A stretch of 64,000 nt of DNA from assembly GCA_938002665.1 (NCBI GenBank), contig CALLAE010000009.1:62001-126000 (forward strand), read 5' to 3'. Below the pieces are notes generated by a model, which saw nothing but the letters and a program-made list of their open reading frames with translations, was not told the origin of the DNA and searched no databases. Source of the DNA: an uncultured Saprospiraceae bacterium. GTDB taxonomy: Bacteria; Bacteroidota; Bacteroidia; Chitinophagales; Saprospiraceae. Each line of letters starts with the position of its first letter. Position 1 is the stretch's first letter. Positions 9,515 through 17,711 of this stretch are shown piece by piece. The position numbers and the translations under genes were made by a program.

Positions 9515-9601
9515 CCAATAGACGACTGAGAGTATAATACCCGATGTTAGCCAGGTTTTAGAAAACCTATCGAATTCAATATTAACAGGAGCAGTAATGA
9601 C

Positions 9602-10153
9602 TTAGAATTCTATTTTTTGATAAACGGGGAAATTGTCAGTGACACTAGTCCCAAAAAACTCGATAAACTTAATCTGAGGAAAGACGCCAAATTCTTCTGC
9701 ATAGACAAAGATGTTAGAGACAACCGACATCTTGTTTTGTAACATCGAAAACACTTTGTATTTGTTGTTATCATCTTTAGCAAGAAAGAAATCCTGCTGG
9801 TCATAAGACACAAAATTGAACTTGTATGTTTCTCGGTTTATCTTATTGAATTTACATCCGAAAGCTAGCTTTTTCTGAATACTGTTCAGTGCTTTCTTTT
9901 TAATCTTATGTTCGTAATTCATCCAGAAAACATCTATAGGAGAGTCTTCATTCATAATGCCGTCAGCTCCTACATTAAGTGTATATACGATTGTGTTAGT
10001 ATTGAGATTTCTTTGGATGTAGAATAATAGATTTTTGTTCTTAGGTGTAGGGTAGTGTTCCGGCAGACCCACCTGACCAGTGTAATTGAATTTGAACTTT
10101 AGTCTATTGAAATTATCTAACATAATAATGTGGACGGTATGCAATATTACCAC
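9602..10153 (-). CDS. DUF4833-like protein of the inositol-lipid cluster
   Basis: LLFYIQRNLNTNTIVYTLNVGADGIMNEDSPIDVFWMNYEHKIKKKALNSIQKKLAFG resembles DUF4833 as I recall it; true start may be the internal M of MLDNFNRLKF. Confidence 0.5.
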   Translation of the reverse strand: MVILHTVHIIMLDNFNRLKFKFNYTGQVGLPEHYPTPKNKNLLFYIQRNLNTNTIVYTLNVGADGIMNEDSPIDVFWMNYEHKIKKKALNSIQKKLAFGCKFNKINRETYKFNFVSYDQQDFFLAKDDNNKYKVFSMLQNKMSVVSNIFVYAEEFGVFPQIKFIEFFGTSVTDNFPVYQKIEF

Positions 10154-10168
10154 TTATACTAACCACGA

Positions 10169-10870
10169 CTAGTATTTCTCTAGCAATTTTGTCCTAGAAT
10201 AGTATAGACGGCGCAGAGCAGTAATATTTGCTGATATTGCTAAAATAAAGATAGGCCAGCTAAATATAGATATTGTTTCGAATATCGGTTGGCTGAGCCA
10301 ATCTACGCTGTAAGTATAGTCACCTCCTATCTGCTTAGAAATGAGAAAGGTCAGAAGACTGGAAACAGCCACCAGAACTATGCGCTCTGGTCTCTGCATA
10401 ATTCCTACACTAGCATTGACCCCTAGTCCTTCAGCCCTCGCTCTAGTGTAACTTACCATTATGGAGCCTATCATAGCTATAAAGCAAAATATCGAAGTAA
10501 GAAGGTAATTCTGAGTCACTGTATAATAACAAAAGCCAAAAAACATGACTAATTCACTGTATCTATCTAACACTGAGTCATAGAGCGCACCATAGGGATG
10601 ATCTGTACCACTCACTCTTGCTAATCTGCCATCTACCATATCCATGGCACCAGCGAGAAGAATTATAAGGCCTGCATAGCCTAGATACCTATGATCGTCT
10701 CTGTCACCTACTTCGGCACCATAGATGAGGACACCAGTCGAAACTATATTAAGAACAAAGCCAAAAAAAGTGACCATGTTAGGTGTAATCCCTACTTTCA
10801 TAAGAATCTTGATCAGTGGGCTGAGTATGGCGTAAACTAGCTGCTGGAGACTTTTCTTGATAGGATTCAA
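10169..10870 (-). CDS. CDP-alcohol phosphatidyltransferase, candidate phosphatidylinositol-phosphate synthase
   Basis: Signature DG-x2-AR-x8-G-x3-D-x3-D present as DGRLARVSGTDHPYGALYDSVLD; multiple TM helices. Confidence 0.88.
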   Translation of the reverse strand: MNPIKKSLQQLVYAILSPLIKILMKVGITPNMVTFFGFVLNIVSTGVLIYGAEVGDRDDHRYLGYAGLIILLAGAMDMVDGRLARVSGTDHPYGALYDSVLDRYSELVMFFGFCYYTVTQNYLLTSIFCFIAMIGSIMVSYTRARAEGLGVNASVGIMQRPERIVLVAVSSLLTFLISKQIGGDYTYSVDWLSQPIFETISIFSWPIFILAISANITALRRLYYSRTKLLEKY

Positions 10871-10901
10871 ATAAATATCGCTTTTGGTGATTGTATTGCC
10901 T

Positions 10902-10933
10902 CAAAGCTAGTAAAACTTGGGTTAAGCTATCAA
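10902..10933 (-). promoter_or_regulatory. Bacteroidota-type promoter of the lipid operon
   Basis: Minus strand TTG-N21-TAGCTTTG, matching the TTTG(-33)/TAnnTTTG(-7) consensus; about 32 nt upstream of the ATG at 10870. Confidence 0.55.
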
Positions 10934-11013
10934 CATACGTTCCTAGGATATTCTGAGAGATTAGCACTGAGTATGTCAAAATTTCGTTTTATTTGTTAAA
11001 AATGTGACTACTT

Positions 11014-12063
11014 ATGAATGCCAAAATAGCTGGTGTGGGTTACTATGTTCCTGAGAATGTTTTCACTAATGAAGACCTTACTCAGTATATGGATACTTCT
11101 GATGAATGGATACAAGAAAGAACTGGGATTAAGGAAAGAAGATTTGCGACCAAGCATAAAGAAACTCCTACAACTATGGGTGCGGCTGCTGCCCGCATAG
11201 CAATAGATCGGGCAGGCATCAGCCCAGAAGATGTAGATTTTATAATTTTTGCCACTCTCAGTCCAGACTACTACTTCCCTGGCTGTGGCGTTTTGCTGCA
11301 GAGGGAATTAGGTATTACCAAAACAGAGATAGGCGCACTAGATGTCAGAAATCAGTGCTCAGGATTTATTTACGGTCTTTCTGTTGCTGATCAGTTTATC
11401 AGGTCAGGAATGTACAAGAATATTCTTTTGGTAGGATCTGAAATGCATTCGATGGGCTTAGATTTTAGTACTAAGGGTCGTGGCGTATCTGTCATCTTTG
11501 GAGATGGTGCTGGAGCAGTGGTGCTGCAGCCTACAGAAGGAGAAGGTATCCTTACCACTAAGCTTCATTCTGATGGGAGTTACGCAGAAGAGTTAGCCCT
11601 GATAAATTTTGGCTCTCACGGAGGATATCATGATGAGGTAGATTACGGCTATCCTGATCCTAAGATTCCAGGGGGTCTTTTTGCTACTGAGAAGATGGTT
11701 ACCGAGGGCATGATGTATCCTTATATGAATGGACAAAAGGTATTTAAAAAAGCAGTAGTCAAATTTGTAGAAGTAATAAATGAAGCGCTGGGCTCGACTG
11801 GTCTTGATAAGAAAGATATAGACATGATGATCCCTCACCAGGCCAATCTAAGAATCAGCCAGTTTGTGCAGCAGAGTATGGGGCTCCCTGATGAGAAGAT
11901 ATTTAATAATATCCAGAAGTATGGCAATACGACTGCTGCTTCTATTCCTATTGCGTTATGTGAAGCATGGGAAGCGGGAAAGATTAAGTCTGGAGACTTG
12001 GTATGTCTAGCGGCATTTGGGAGTGGCTTTACTTGGGGCAGTGCGCTGGTCAGGTGGAACTGA
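11014..12063 (+). CDS. fabH: 3-oxoacyl-ACP synthase III (FabH family)
   Basis: AKIAGVGYYVPENVFTNEDL...TSDEWIQERTGIKERRFA; active-site Cys in RNQCSGFIYGL; IPHQANLRI; YGNTTAASIPIAL. Confidence 0.92.
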   Translation: MNAKIAGVGYYVPENVFTNEDLTQYMDTSDEWIQERTGIKERRFATKHKETPTTMGAAAARIAIDRAGISPEDVDFIIFATLSPDYYFPGCGVLLQRELGITKTEIGALDVRNQCSGFIYGLSVADQFIRSGMYKNILLVGSEMHSMGLDFSTKGRGVSVIFGDGAGAVVLQPTEGEGILTTKLHSDGSYAEELALINFGSHGGYHDEVDYGYPDPKIPGGLFATEKMVTEGMMYPYMNGQKVFKKAVVKFVEVINEALGSTGLDKKDIDMMIPHQANLRISQFVQQSMGLPDEKIFNNIQKYGNTTAASIPIALCEAWEAGKIKSGDLVCLAAFGSGFTWGSALVRWN

Positions 12064-12131
12064 TGATGAATGATTAATTCAGAATGAAAATTTATGAATT
12101 ATGAATTAAGAATGATGAATTAGAGAATTTA

Positions 12132-12168
12132 ACTTATCACTTATCACTTATCACTAATCACTAATCAC
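12132..12168. repeat. Short tandem repeat, 7-bp unit (acttatc x3, actaatc x2)
   Basis: acttatcacttatcacttatcactaatcactaatcacc in the fabH-bshB1 intergenic region. Confidence 0.9.
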
Positions 12169-12192
12169 CAACAATTAATCTCTAACTAAAAG

Positions 12193-12918
12193 ATGACAAA
12201 AAACAAACTGGATATATTAGCAATAGGAGTACATCCTGATGATGTGGAGTTAGGCTGTGGTGCGACGCTAGTGAAGCAAGTGAGCCTAGGATATAGAGTG
12301 GGGATAGTGGATCTTACTAAAGGAGAGTTAGGGACGAGGGGTAGTGCAGCGCTAAGAAAAAAAGAGGCGGAGGCAGCTAGGAAATATTGTGGTGCACTAG
12401 TCAGAGAGAACCTCGGCATGGCGGATGGTTTTTTTGAGAATACGAAAGTCAATAAATTAAAAATAATCAAGGCTGTAAGAAAGTATCAGCCGGATATCGT
12501 TTTATCTAATGCAACTTCTGATAGGCATCCTGATCATAGTCGTGCTTCTCTTATGATCAGTGAAGCTTGTTTTTTGGCTGGACTCCAAAAGATAAAAACC
12601 TCAGCCAATAGAAAAGCGCAAGCTAAATGGAGACCAAGAAAAGTATTCAACTATATACAAGATCATCACATAGAACCTGATATCGTCGTAGATGTTACAG
12701 GCTATATAGAGAAGAAAATAAAGCTGGTGCAGTGCTTCAGCTCACAGTTCTACAGTCCCAAACAGAAAGGAGTGAGTACACCTATCTCTTCCAAAGCTTT
12801 TCTAGATAACCTCACAGGCAGAGCCTTAGCGCACGGCCGACGTATAGGGGTAGAGCATGGGGAAGGTTTTACTTGTGCAGAGTATGTGGGTACTGGTGAT
12901 CTTATGAAAATACTTTAA
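12193..12918 (+). CDS. bshB1: Bacillithiol biosynthesis deacetylase BshB1
   Basis: PIG-L/LmbE motif GVHPDDVELGCGATL; DLTKGELGTRG; SDRHPDHSRAS; family-typical C-terminus. Confidence 0.9.
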   Translation: MTKNKLDILAIGVHPDDVELGCGATLVKQVSLGYRVGIVDLTKGELGTRGSAALRKKEAEAARKYCGALVRENLGMADGFFENTKVNKLKIIKAVRKYQPDIVLSNATSDRHPDHSRASLMISEACFLAGLQKIKTSANRKAQAKWRPRKVFNYIQDHHIEPDIVVDVTGYIEKKIKLVQCFSSQFYSPKQKGVSTPISSKAFLDNLTGRALAHGRRIGVEHGEGFTCAEYVGTGDLMKIL

Positions 12919-12953
12919 GGAATACTTTAAGCTATACTTTCACTTCTGACATT

Positions 12954-13538
12954 CTAGTCTTCTGAGTCAAACCAAAATGGTATACTGAAGGACACGTGTG
13001 GCTGTTCAGGACTTTCCATTTTGCTTATAGACAGTATATTTTTTCCATGAAGAAAGTTGTCAGTGGGGATATGCGTAAGGGCTCCTCTTTCTCTTTTGTG
13101 TGAAAATCGATGGACATCATAATCTAGATCTACTGGTTGGCCATTGATACTTACCTTGAGATATTTTGAGTAACAGTCACTATTGAATGCCCATTTAGCC
13201 ATCTGGTTTGCAGCAGAGCCTAATGAATCTACTCTAGAAAACTGGCCACATAAGTCTTTTTGATACTTTTTTTCTGAAGCAAAAATTGGAATGAAAAGTC
13301 TCATGAAAGGACCTTTGATAATTTCACTTGGGATCACAGGGTGGACTGCTTTGCCATGAGTTTTGAGCTGGTCCAGATAGAAATAACTATATATGACATC
13401 TTCTGATTCTAGTTTTTGGAAGTGCTCTTCACCGTCTACTAGCAAACTGACATTCGATTTTTGGAAGAGAGTAAAAGAATAAAACGAAGCTAGAATAATG
13501 ATTAGAAAAGCAACCAGTATTTCTTTCCCTTTCTTCAT
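12954..13538 (-). CDS. Hypothetical membrane-anchored/periplasmic protein
   Basis: N-terminal TM (EILVAFLIIILASFYSFTLF); no recognisable family; ATGA overlap with the upstream gene. Confidence 0.55.
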   Translation of the reverse strand: MKKGKEILVAFLIIILASFYSFTLFQKSNVSLLVDGEEHFQKLESEDVIYSYFYLDQLKTHGKAVHPVIPSEIIKGPFMRLFIPIFASEKKYQKDLCGQFSRVDSLGSAANQMAKWAFNSDCYSKYLKVSINGQPVDLDYDVHRFSHKRERGALTHIPTDNFLHGKNILSISKMESPEQPHVSFSIPFWFDSED

Positions 13539-14317
13539 ATGGGAATAGAAAGTGTATAGGATCTGTATAGGATCTGGTTGAGTGGTTTGTGTAAGCCAGG
13601 GGTTATGAATGGACTAAAAGTCTTGACGATTTTAGCATACCGTGTCTGTAAAGATGCATTGGCTTTCAGCTTTTTGGAATTGAATAGCATTCCAGATACA
13701 CCTTGAATAATTAATATACCTATCCATAGATATAGTGGAACCAGAGAAAGTTGATTGCTCACATAATCATCTAAAAGGCTCGCGAGGAAAAGTAAAACAG
13801 CTAGGACGATGGCAAAACTGAAGTAGACCATTACACCTGAACAGGCACTAGCAAAAAGAGTACTGCATTTGTTGTCTATCTCACCAATGGTTGTCTTGAT
13901 ACTGGGTAGATCTTTTGTCATCTCTTTCATAAAGGCAGCTGAATAGTAGCCATCTTCTAGCTTGTAGCCATCAGGAAAAACAGAATTGAGCCCGATCAAC
14001 CCTATCCAATATCCTCTAAGTATAAAATGAATGATAAAGATGGTTGTCAATAAACTAGCACCAAGTATAAGCAGGTAGGAAAGCCAATAGCCTAAGTAGT
14101 ACTGCTCTAGAGAAAGATGACTAATAAGAAAGTCGATCAATCCGAAAATGATTTCTGGAATTTTTAGTGACCCATAGATTGCAAGACCTGAAATAATGAG
14201 CTCCGCTTGCCAGCTTTCCCTTTCTAGTCGCCTTAGCCATTTGGGCTGCTTGGAAGCTGTCGTCGTATCTGGACTTGTATCAGTTGATTCTATAATAGAT
14301 GTTGTTGCTATAGACAA
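13535..14317 (-). CDS. Hypothetical multi-TM membrane protein (TTG start)
   Basis: 260 aa with about four hydrophobic segments; coupled to the downstream ORF. Confidence 0.55.
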   Translation of the reverse strand: MSIATTSIIESTDTSPDTTTASKQPKWLRRLERESWQAELIISGLAIYGSLKIPEIIFGLIDFLISHLSLEQYYLGYWLSYLLILGASLLTTIFIIHFILRGYWIGLIGLNSVFPDGYKLEDGYYSAAFMKEMTKDLPSIKTTIGEIDNKCSTLFASACSGVMVYFSFAIVLAVLLFLASLLDDYVSNQLSLVPLYLWIGILIIQGVSGMLFNSKKLKANASLQTRYAKIVKTFSPFITPGLHKPLNQILYRSYTLSIPI

Positions 14318-14373
14318 TTTACAACCTTGTCATGGATTTATGACCTAATATTTCGACTAAATCCCTCTGATTA

Positions 14374-14694
14374 TCAGTCAGGAAGGGGTGGTGTATTTTT
14401 TTGTTCTAGTCTGTCTACATACTCCAGTGAGCCTAGGCGCATTCTTAACTGGACTGGTGCATGCTTTGAGGCTTTGTTTTCAACCTTGCAAAAGAAACCT
14501 AAGCTGTTATGATAATTCTTGGAATAATCAAATTTTTGGAACATCAGAGATCGGGGCGATATGATAGAGTCTAATTGGAGAAAATCTCTTTTATAGTCAG
14601 GTTTAATGTGTTGTGAGAGAACATCAGTAGACTGTCCACTAACTAAGCCCACCAGCATAAAAAGGAATACACTACTCAGACTCTTTTTCATTCT
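14374..14694 (-). CDS. Hypothetical secreted protein
   Basis: Internal start MKKSLSSVFLFMLVGLVSGQS gives a signal peptide; the longer track ORF starts inside the neighbouring methyltransferase gene. Confidence 0.45.
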   Translation of the reverse strand, partial: RMKKSLSSVFLFMLVGLVSGQSTDVLSQHIKPDYKRDFLQLDSIISPRSLMFQKFDYSKNYHNSLGFFCKVENKASKHAPVQLRMRLGSLEYVDRLEQKNTPPLPD

Positions 14695-15826
14695 TGACAG
14701 GTTTTCTTGTTCCTTTATACATTTCGTACTTATAGAATTTAGCGGGGATACCACCATTATCTACATTGATCTTCGCACTAGGCTTTAATCTAAACGATTT
14801 CATAGCCTGATTATTTCCTGAAAGGATCCAAGCGTCTGAGTCTTGCCAGCCATTCTTCAGTGTATCTGAAATCAGTTTGTAGAATTCTTTGACATTATTT
14901 ATCTGGACTCTTTTATCATAAGGAGGGTTAAGATAGACTACGCTACCTGGTATCCCTCTAGACTCCAGGAAATCCGCTTCTTTGATATTTATTTGTTCTT
15001 TATAGGGTAGTTTTTGGAGATTCTTTCTTAAGTCTCTGACTGCATATCTGTTTATATCTCCAGCAAACATTTCTGCCTCGGGAGGCTGTATAGCTGCTTC
15101 TGCTGCACCTTTGACTCCTTCCCATATTTCGGGATAGAACTCAGGCCAATTCTCAAAGCTAAACCTCTCCACAAACTTTCCAGAAGGAATATTGGCTGCC
15201 ATCATTAGTGCTTCTGTGGTGAAAGTTCCAGACCCACACATGGGATCGTAGAAACGTTGCTTGCCATCCCATCCAGATAGTTTTATGAGCCCAGCTGCAA
15301 AGACTTCATTGAGTGGTGCCTTATAAGATCGTTCCTTGTAATTTCTTAAGTGCAAAGATTTCCCAGAGCTATCTAGCGCTATGGACAGACTTGTTTTATG
15401 CAGATGCACATTGATCACAATATCTGGCTGTTCTAAATCTACATTAGGCCTGTAATCATGCTCTCCGCTTAGCTGATCTACGATGGCATCTTTGCAGCGA
15501 TAGGTGACAAAGAGAGAGTTACTGAATATCTCACCGAAAATTGTCGACCGCACAGCAAAAGTCTGGCCTTCTGCTATATAATTAGACCAGCGTATAGTCC
15601 TTACAGCATCGTAAAACTCATCTTGCGTTTCTATCTCAAAAGTCTTAAGAGGCACTAGTACTCTCACTGCTGTTCTGACCTGATAATTGCACCTATATAG
15701 CTGTGCCCAATTGCCTTCGCACTCCACGCCTCTTTTCAGAAGGTTGATATTAGTGAGTTGGAGATCTCTCAGCTCTTGAGCCAAGACTTCTTCCAGCCCT
15801 TCCATTGTTTTGATGATAATTTTCAT
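14672..15826 (-). CDS. THUMP-domain class I SAM-dependent RNA methyltransferase (RlmL-N/YpsC-like)
   Basis: THUMP N-terminus; FYDPMCGSGTFTTEALMMA; VVYLNPPYDKRV. Confidence 0.88.
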   Translation of the reverse strand: MKIIIKTMEGLEEVLAQELRDLQLTNINLLKRGVECEGNWAQLYRCNYQVRTAVRVLVPLKTFEIETQDEFYDAVRTIRWSNYIAEGQTFAVRSTIFGEIFSNSLFVTYRCKDAIVDQLSGEHDYRPNVDLEQPDIVINVHLHKTSLSIALDSSGKSLHLRNYKERSYKAPLNEVFAAGLIKLSGWDGKQRFYDPMCGSGTFTTEALMMAANIPSGKFVERFSFENWPEFYPEIWEGVKGAAEAAIQPPEAEMFAGDINRYAVRDLRKNLQKLPYKEQINIKEADFLESRGIPGSVVYLNPPYDKRVQINNVKEFYKLISDTLKNGWQDSDAWILSGNNQAMKSFRLKPSAKINVDNGGIPAKFYKYEMYKGTRKPVKNEKESE

Positions 15827-15869
15827 GGGCTAGTCAGATACGTTGCTATAGTTTCTTGTGAAGGTATAT

Positions 15870-15903
15870 AAAAAAAGCACCTACTGGTGTAAGTGCTTTT
15901 TTA
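15870..15903 (-). terminator. Intrinsic terminator-like hairpin
   Basis: aaaaaagcac-ctactggtgta-agtgctttttt downstream of the EGF lipoprotein gene. Confidence 0.65.
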
Positions 15904-15920
15904 TCTAAGCTTTTTCTCAG

Positions 15921-16676
15921 TTATATCTTAGTAAAGACAGGCATGCAATTGCTGTTCAGATCAATGCCACTAGCATTAAATACTATATCTAGTGTAAGTT
16001 GTAGCTGATTAGGATCATCAAACATTCCAGTTCCTCCTCCAGTGATAGAAACACTATTTCCTGCTATATCTACATCTTGAGAAAACTCAGGTATAATAAA
16101 ATTAGGCTCTCTGATATCATAATCTAAACCTATCCCTAGTACATCACTGGTAGAACTCACCCATAAGTGTTGGATGCCTACTGTAGATGCTGACACCTCA
16201 AGTTCTGTGACCTGAAGAGTCTCTAGCTCATCATCTGGAATAAGCAGGGCAACAAAAGCTGGAATACATGGTGTCATATCTCCTTGGAATACTCCATAGT
16301 ATTGAGATCTCGTTTCCACATCACAGTTCGTCCCTTCGTAGCCTTCATCACAGATACATTCTCCTGTTGCTGTGTCACAATTACCATTTCCGCAATCTAT
16401 ACCATCGCAAACATTGATTTCACAGTTTGCCCCAGAATAGCCTTCGTTACAATTACAATCTCCTGTGGCAGGATCACAAGAACCATTAGGTCCACAATCT
16501 ACAGTATCACAAATACTGGTGGAACAGTTAGTTCCCGACCAGCCATTATCACAAACACAAGTTCCATCTACGCATGTTCCATTCGCACCACAATCCACAT
16601 CATCACAAGCATCTTTACATCCGCCTATGGCGAGTGCCAATAGAGATAGAAAACATAAATTTTTTAATAGTCTCAT
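15921..16676 (-). CDS. Lipoprotein with three tandem EGF-like repeats
   Basis: MRLLKNLCFLSLLALAIGGC lipobox; repeats of CDxVDCGxNGxC...GxCxCxxGxxGxxC; track ORF start is 24 nt upstream. Confidence 0.85.
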   Translation of the reverse strand: MRLLKNLCFLSLLALAIGGCKDACDDVDCGANGTCVDGTCVCDNGWSGTNCSTSICDTVDCGPNGSCDPATGDCNCNEGYSGANCEINVCDGIDCGNGNCDTATGECICDEGYEGTNCDVETRSQYYGVFQGDMTPCIPAFVALLIPDDELETLQVTELEVSASTVGIQHLWVSSTSDVLGIGLDYDIREPNFIIPEFSQDVDIAGNSVSITGGGTGMFDDPNQLQLTLDIVFNASGIDLNSNCMPVFTKI

Positions 16677-16704
16677 AGTGTTAAGTTTATCGTTATACAA
16701 TGAA

Positions 16705-17679
16705 TTATATAAAACCGTTGCTTTTCATCCATTCGTCATTGTACATTTTACCTATGTAACGTGTACCATGATCATGGATGATTACAACAACTAATGAGTT
16801 TTCATTAAGGTTTTCTTTGAGTTGTATAAGACCAGCTACTGCTGATCCCGCAGAATATCCAAACATAAGACCTTCTTCTCTAGCCATTCTTCTACACATT
16901 ACTGCGCCATCTTTGTCGGTGACTTTTTCCATTCTGTCTATAATGTCAAAATCGATATTAAGGGGTATAATATCTTCACCTATACCTTCAGTAATATAAG
17001 GATATATTTCATTTTCGTCCATTTCTCCTGTCTCATGATATTTTTTGAGTGCGGAGCCGTAAGTATCTATACCCCAAATCTGAATGTCAGGATTTTGCTC
17101 TTTGAGATATTTTCCTGTTCCAGAGATAGTGCCCCCTGTTCCTACACCTGCCACAAGATGTGTAATCTTACCCTGTGTCTGCTCCCATATTTCAGGTCCT
17201 GTAGAAAGGTAATGCGCTTTTCTATTAGAAAGATTATCATATTGATTACACCAGAAAGAGTTAGGGGTTTCTTTGGACAGACGTTCTGCTACAGAGTAAT
17301 AGGATCTTGGGTCATCAGAGGCGACATTGGTAGGGCAGACAATCACCTCAGCTCCTACTGCTCTGAGTATGTCAAATTTTTCTGGTGATTGCTTATCAGT
17401 TGTGGTAAATATACAGTTGTATCCTTTCACACATGCTGCTAGAGCTATTCCCATACCTGTATTACCTGAAGTACATTCTATAATGGTTCCTCCGGGCTGC
17501 AGCTTGCCTTCTTTTTCCGCATCCTCTACCATCATTAGTGCCATTCTATCCTTAATAGAATGACCAGGATTAAAGGTCTCCACCTTGGCTAATATTGTAC
17601 CTGGAAGGTCCTTTACAACTTTATTCAGCCTTATAAGTGGAGTATTTCCTATAGATTCTAGGACATTTTTAAAGTACAT
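16705..17679 (-). CDS. PLP-dependent cysteine synthase/cystathionine beta-synthase family
   Basis: IGNTPLIRLNKV, HSIKDRMAL PLP Lys, CTSGNTGMGIALAA, GVGTGGTISGTGKYLKEQNP. Confidence 0.9.
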   Translation of the reverse strand: MYFKNVLESIGNTPLIRLNKVVKDLPGTILAKVETFNPGHSIKDRMALMMVEDAEKEGKLQPGGTIIECTSGNTGMGIALAACVKGYNCIFTTTDKQSPEKFDILRAVGAEVIVCPTNVASDDPRSYYSVAERLSKETPNSFWCNQYDNLSNRKAHYLSTGPEIWEQTQGKITHLVAGVGTGGTISGTGKYLKEQNPDIQIWGIDTYGSALKKYHETGEMDENEIYPYITEGIGEDIIPLNIDFDIIDRMEKVTDKDGAVMCRRMAREEGLMFGYSAGSAVAGLIQLKENLNENSLVVVIIHDHGTRYIGKMYNDEWMKSNGFI

Positions 17680-17711
17680 TCTCTAAGTTTCTGAGGACAA
17701 AGAAAGAAATT

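Noticed and set aside
12132-12168. Possible CRISPR-like array
   Set aside because: Units are 7 bp with no spacers; a simple tandem repeat, no cas genes.
12193-12918. bshB1 as part of the sphingolipid cluster (GlcNAc-PI de-N-acetylase-like PIG-L fold)
   Set aside because: Tempting because PIG-L acts on GlcNAc-inositol lipids, but the sequence reads as the standard bacillithiol BshB1 family, is on the opposite strand and is separated by fabH.
16284-16794. Two plus-strand ORFs rich in Thr/Ile or Ser/Gln/Pro over the EGF gene
   Set aside because: Antisense to the repeated EGF coding sequence; no start context or family signal.
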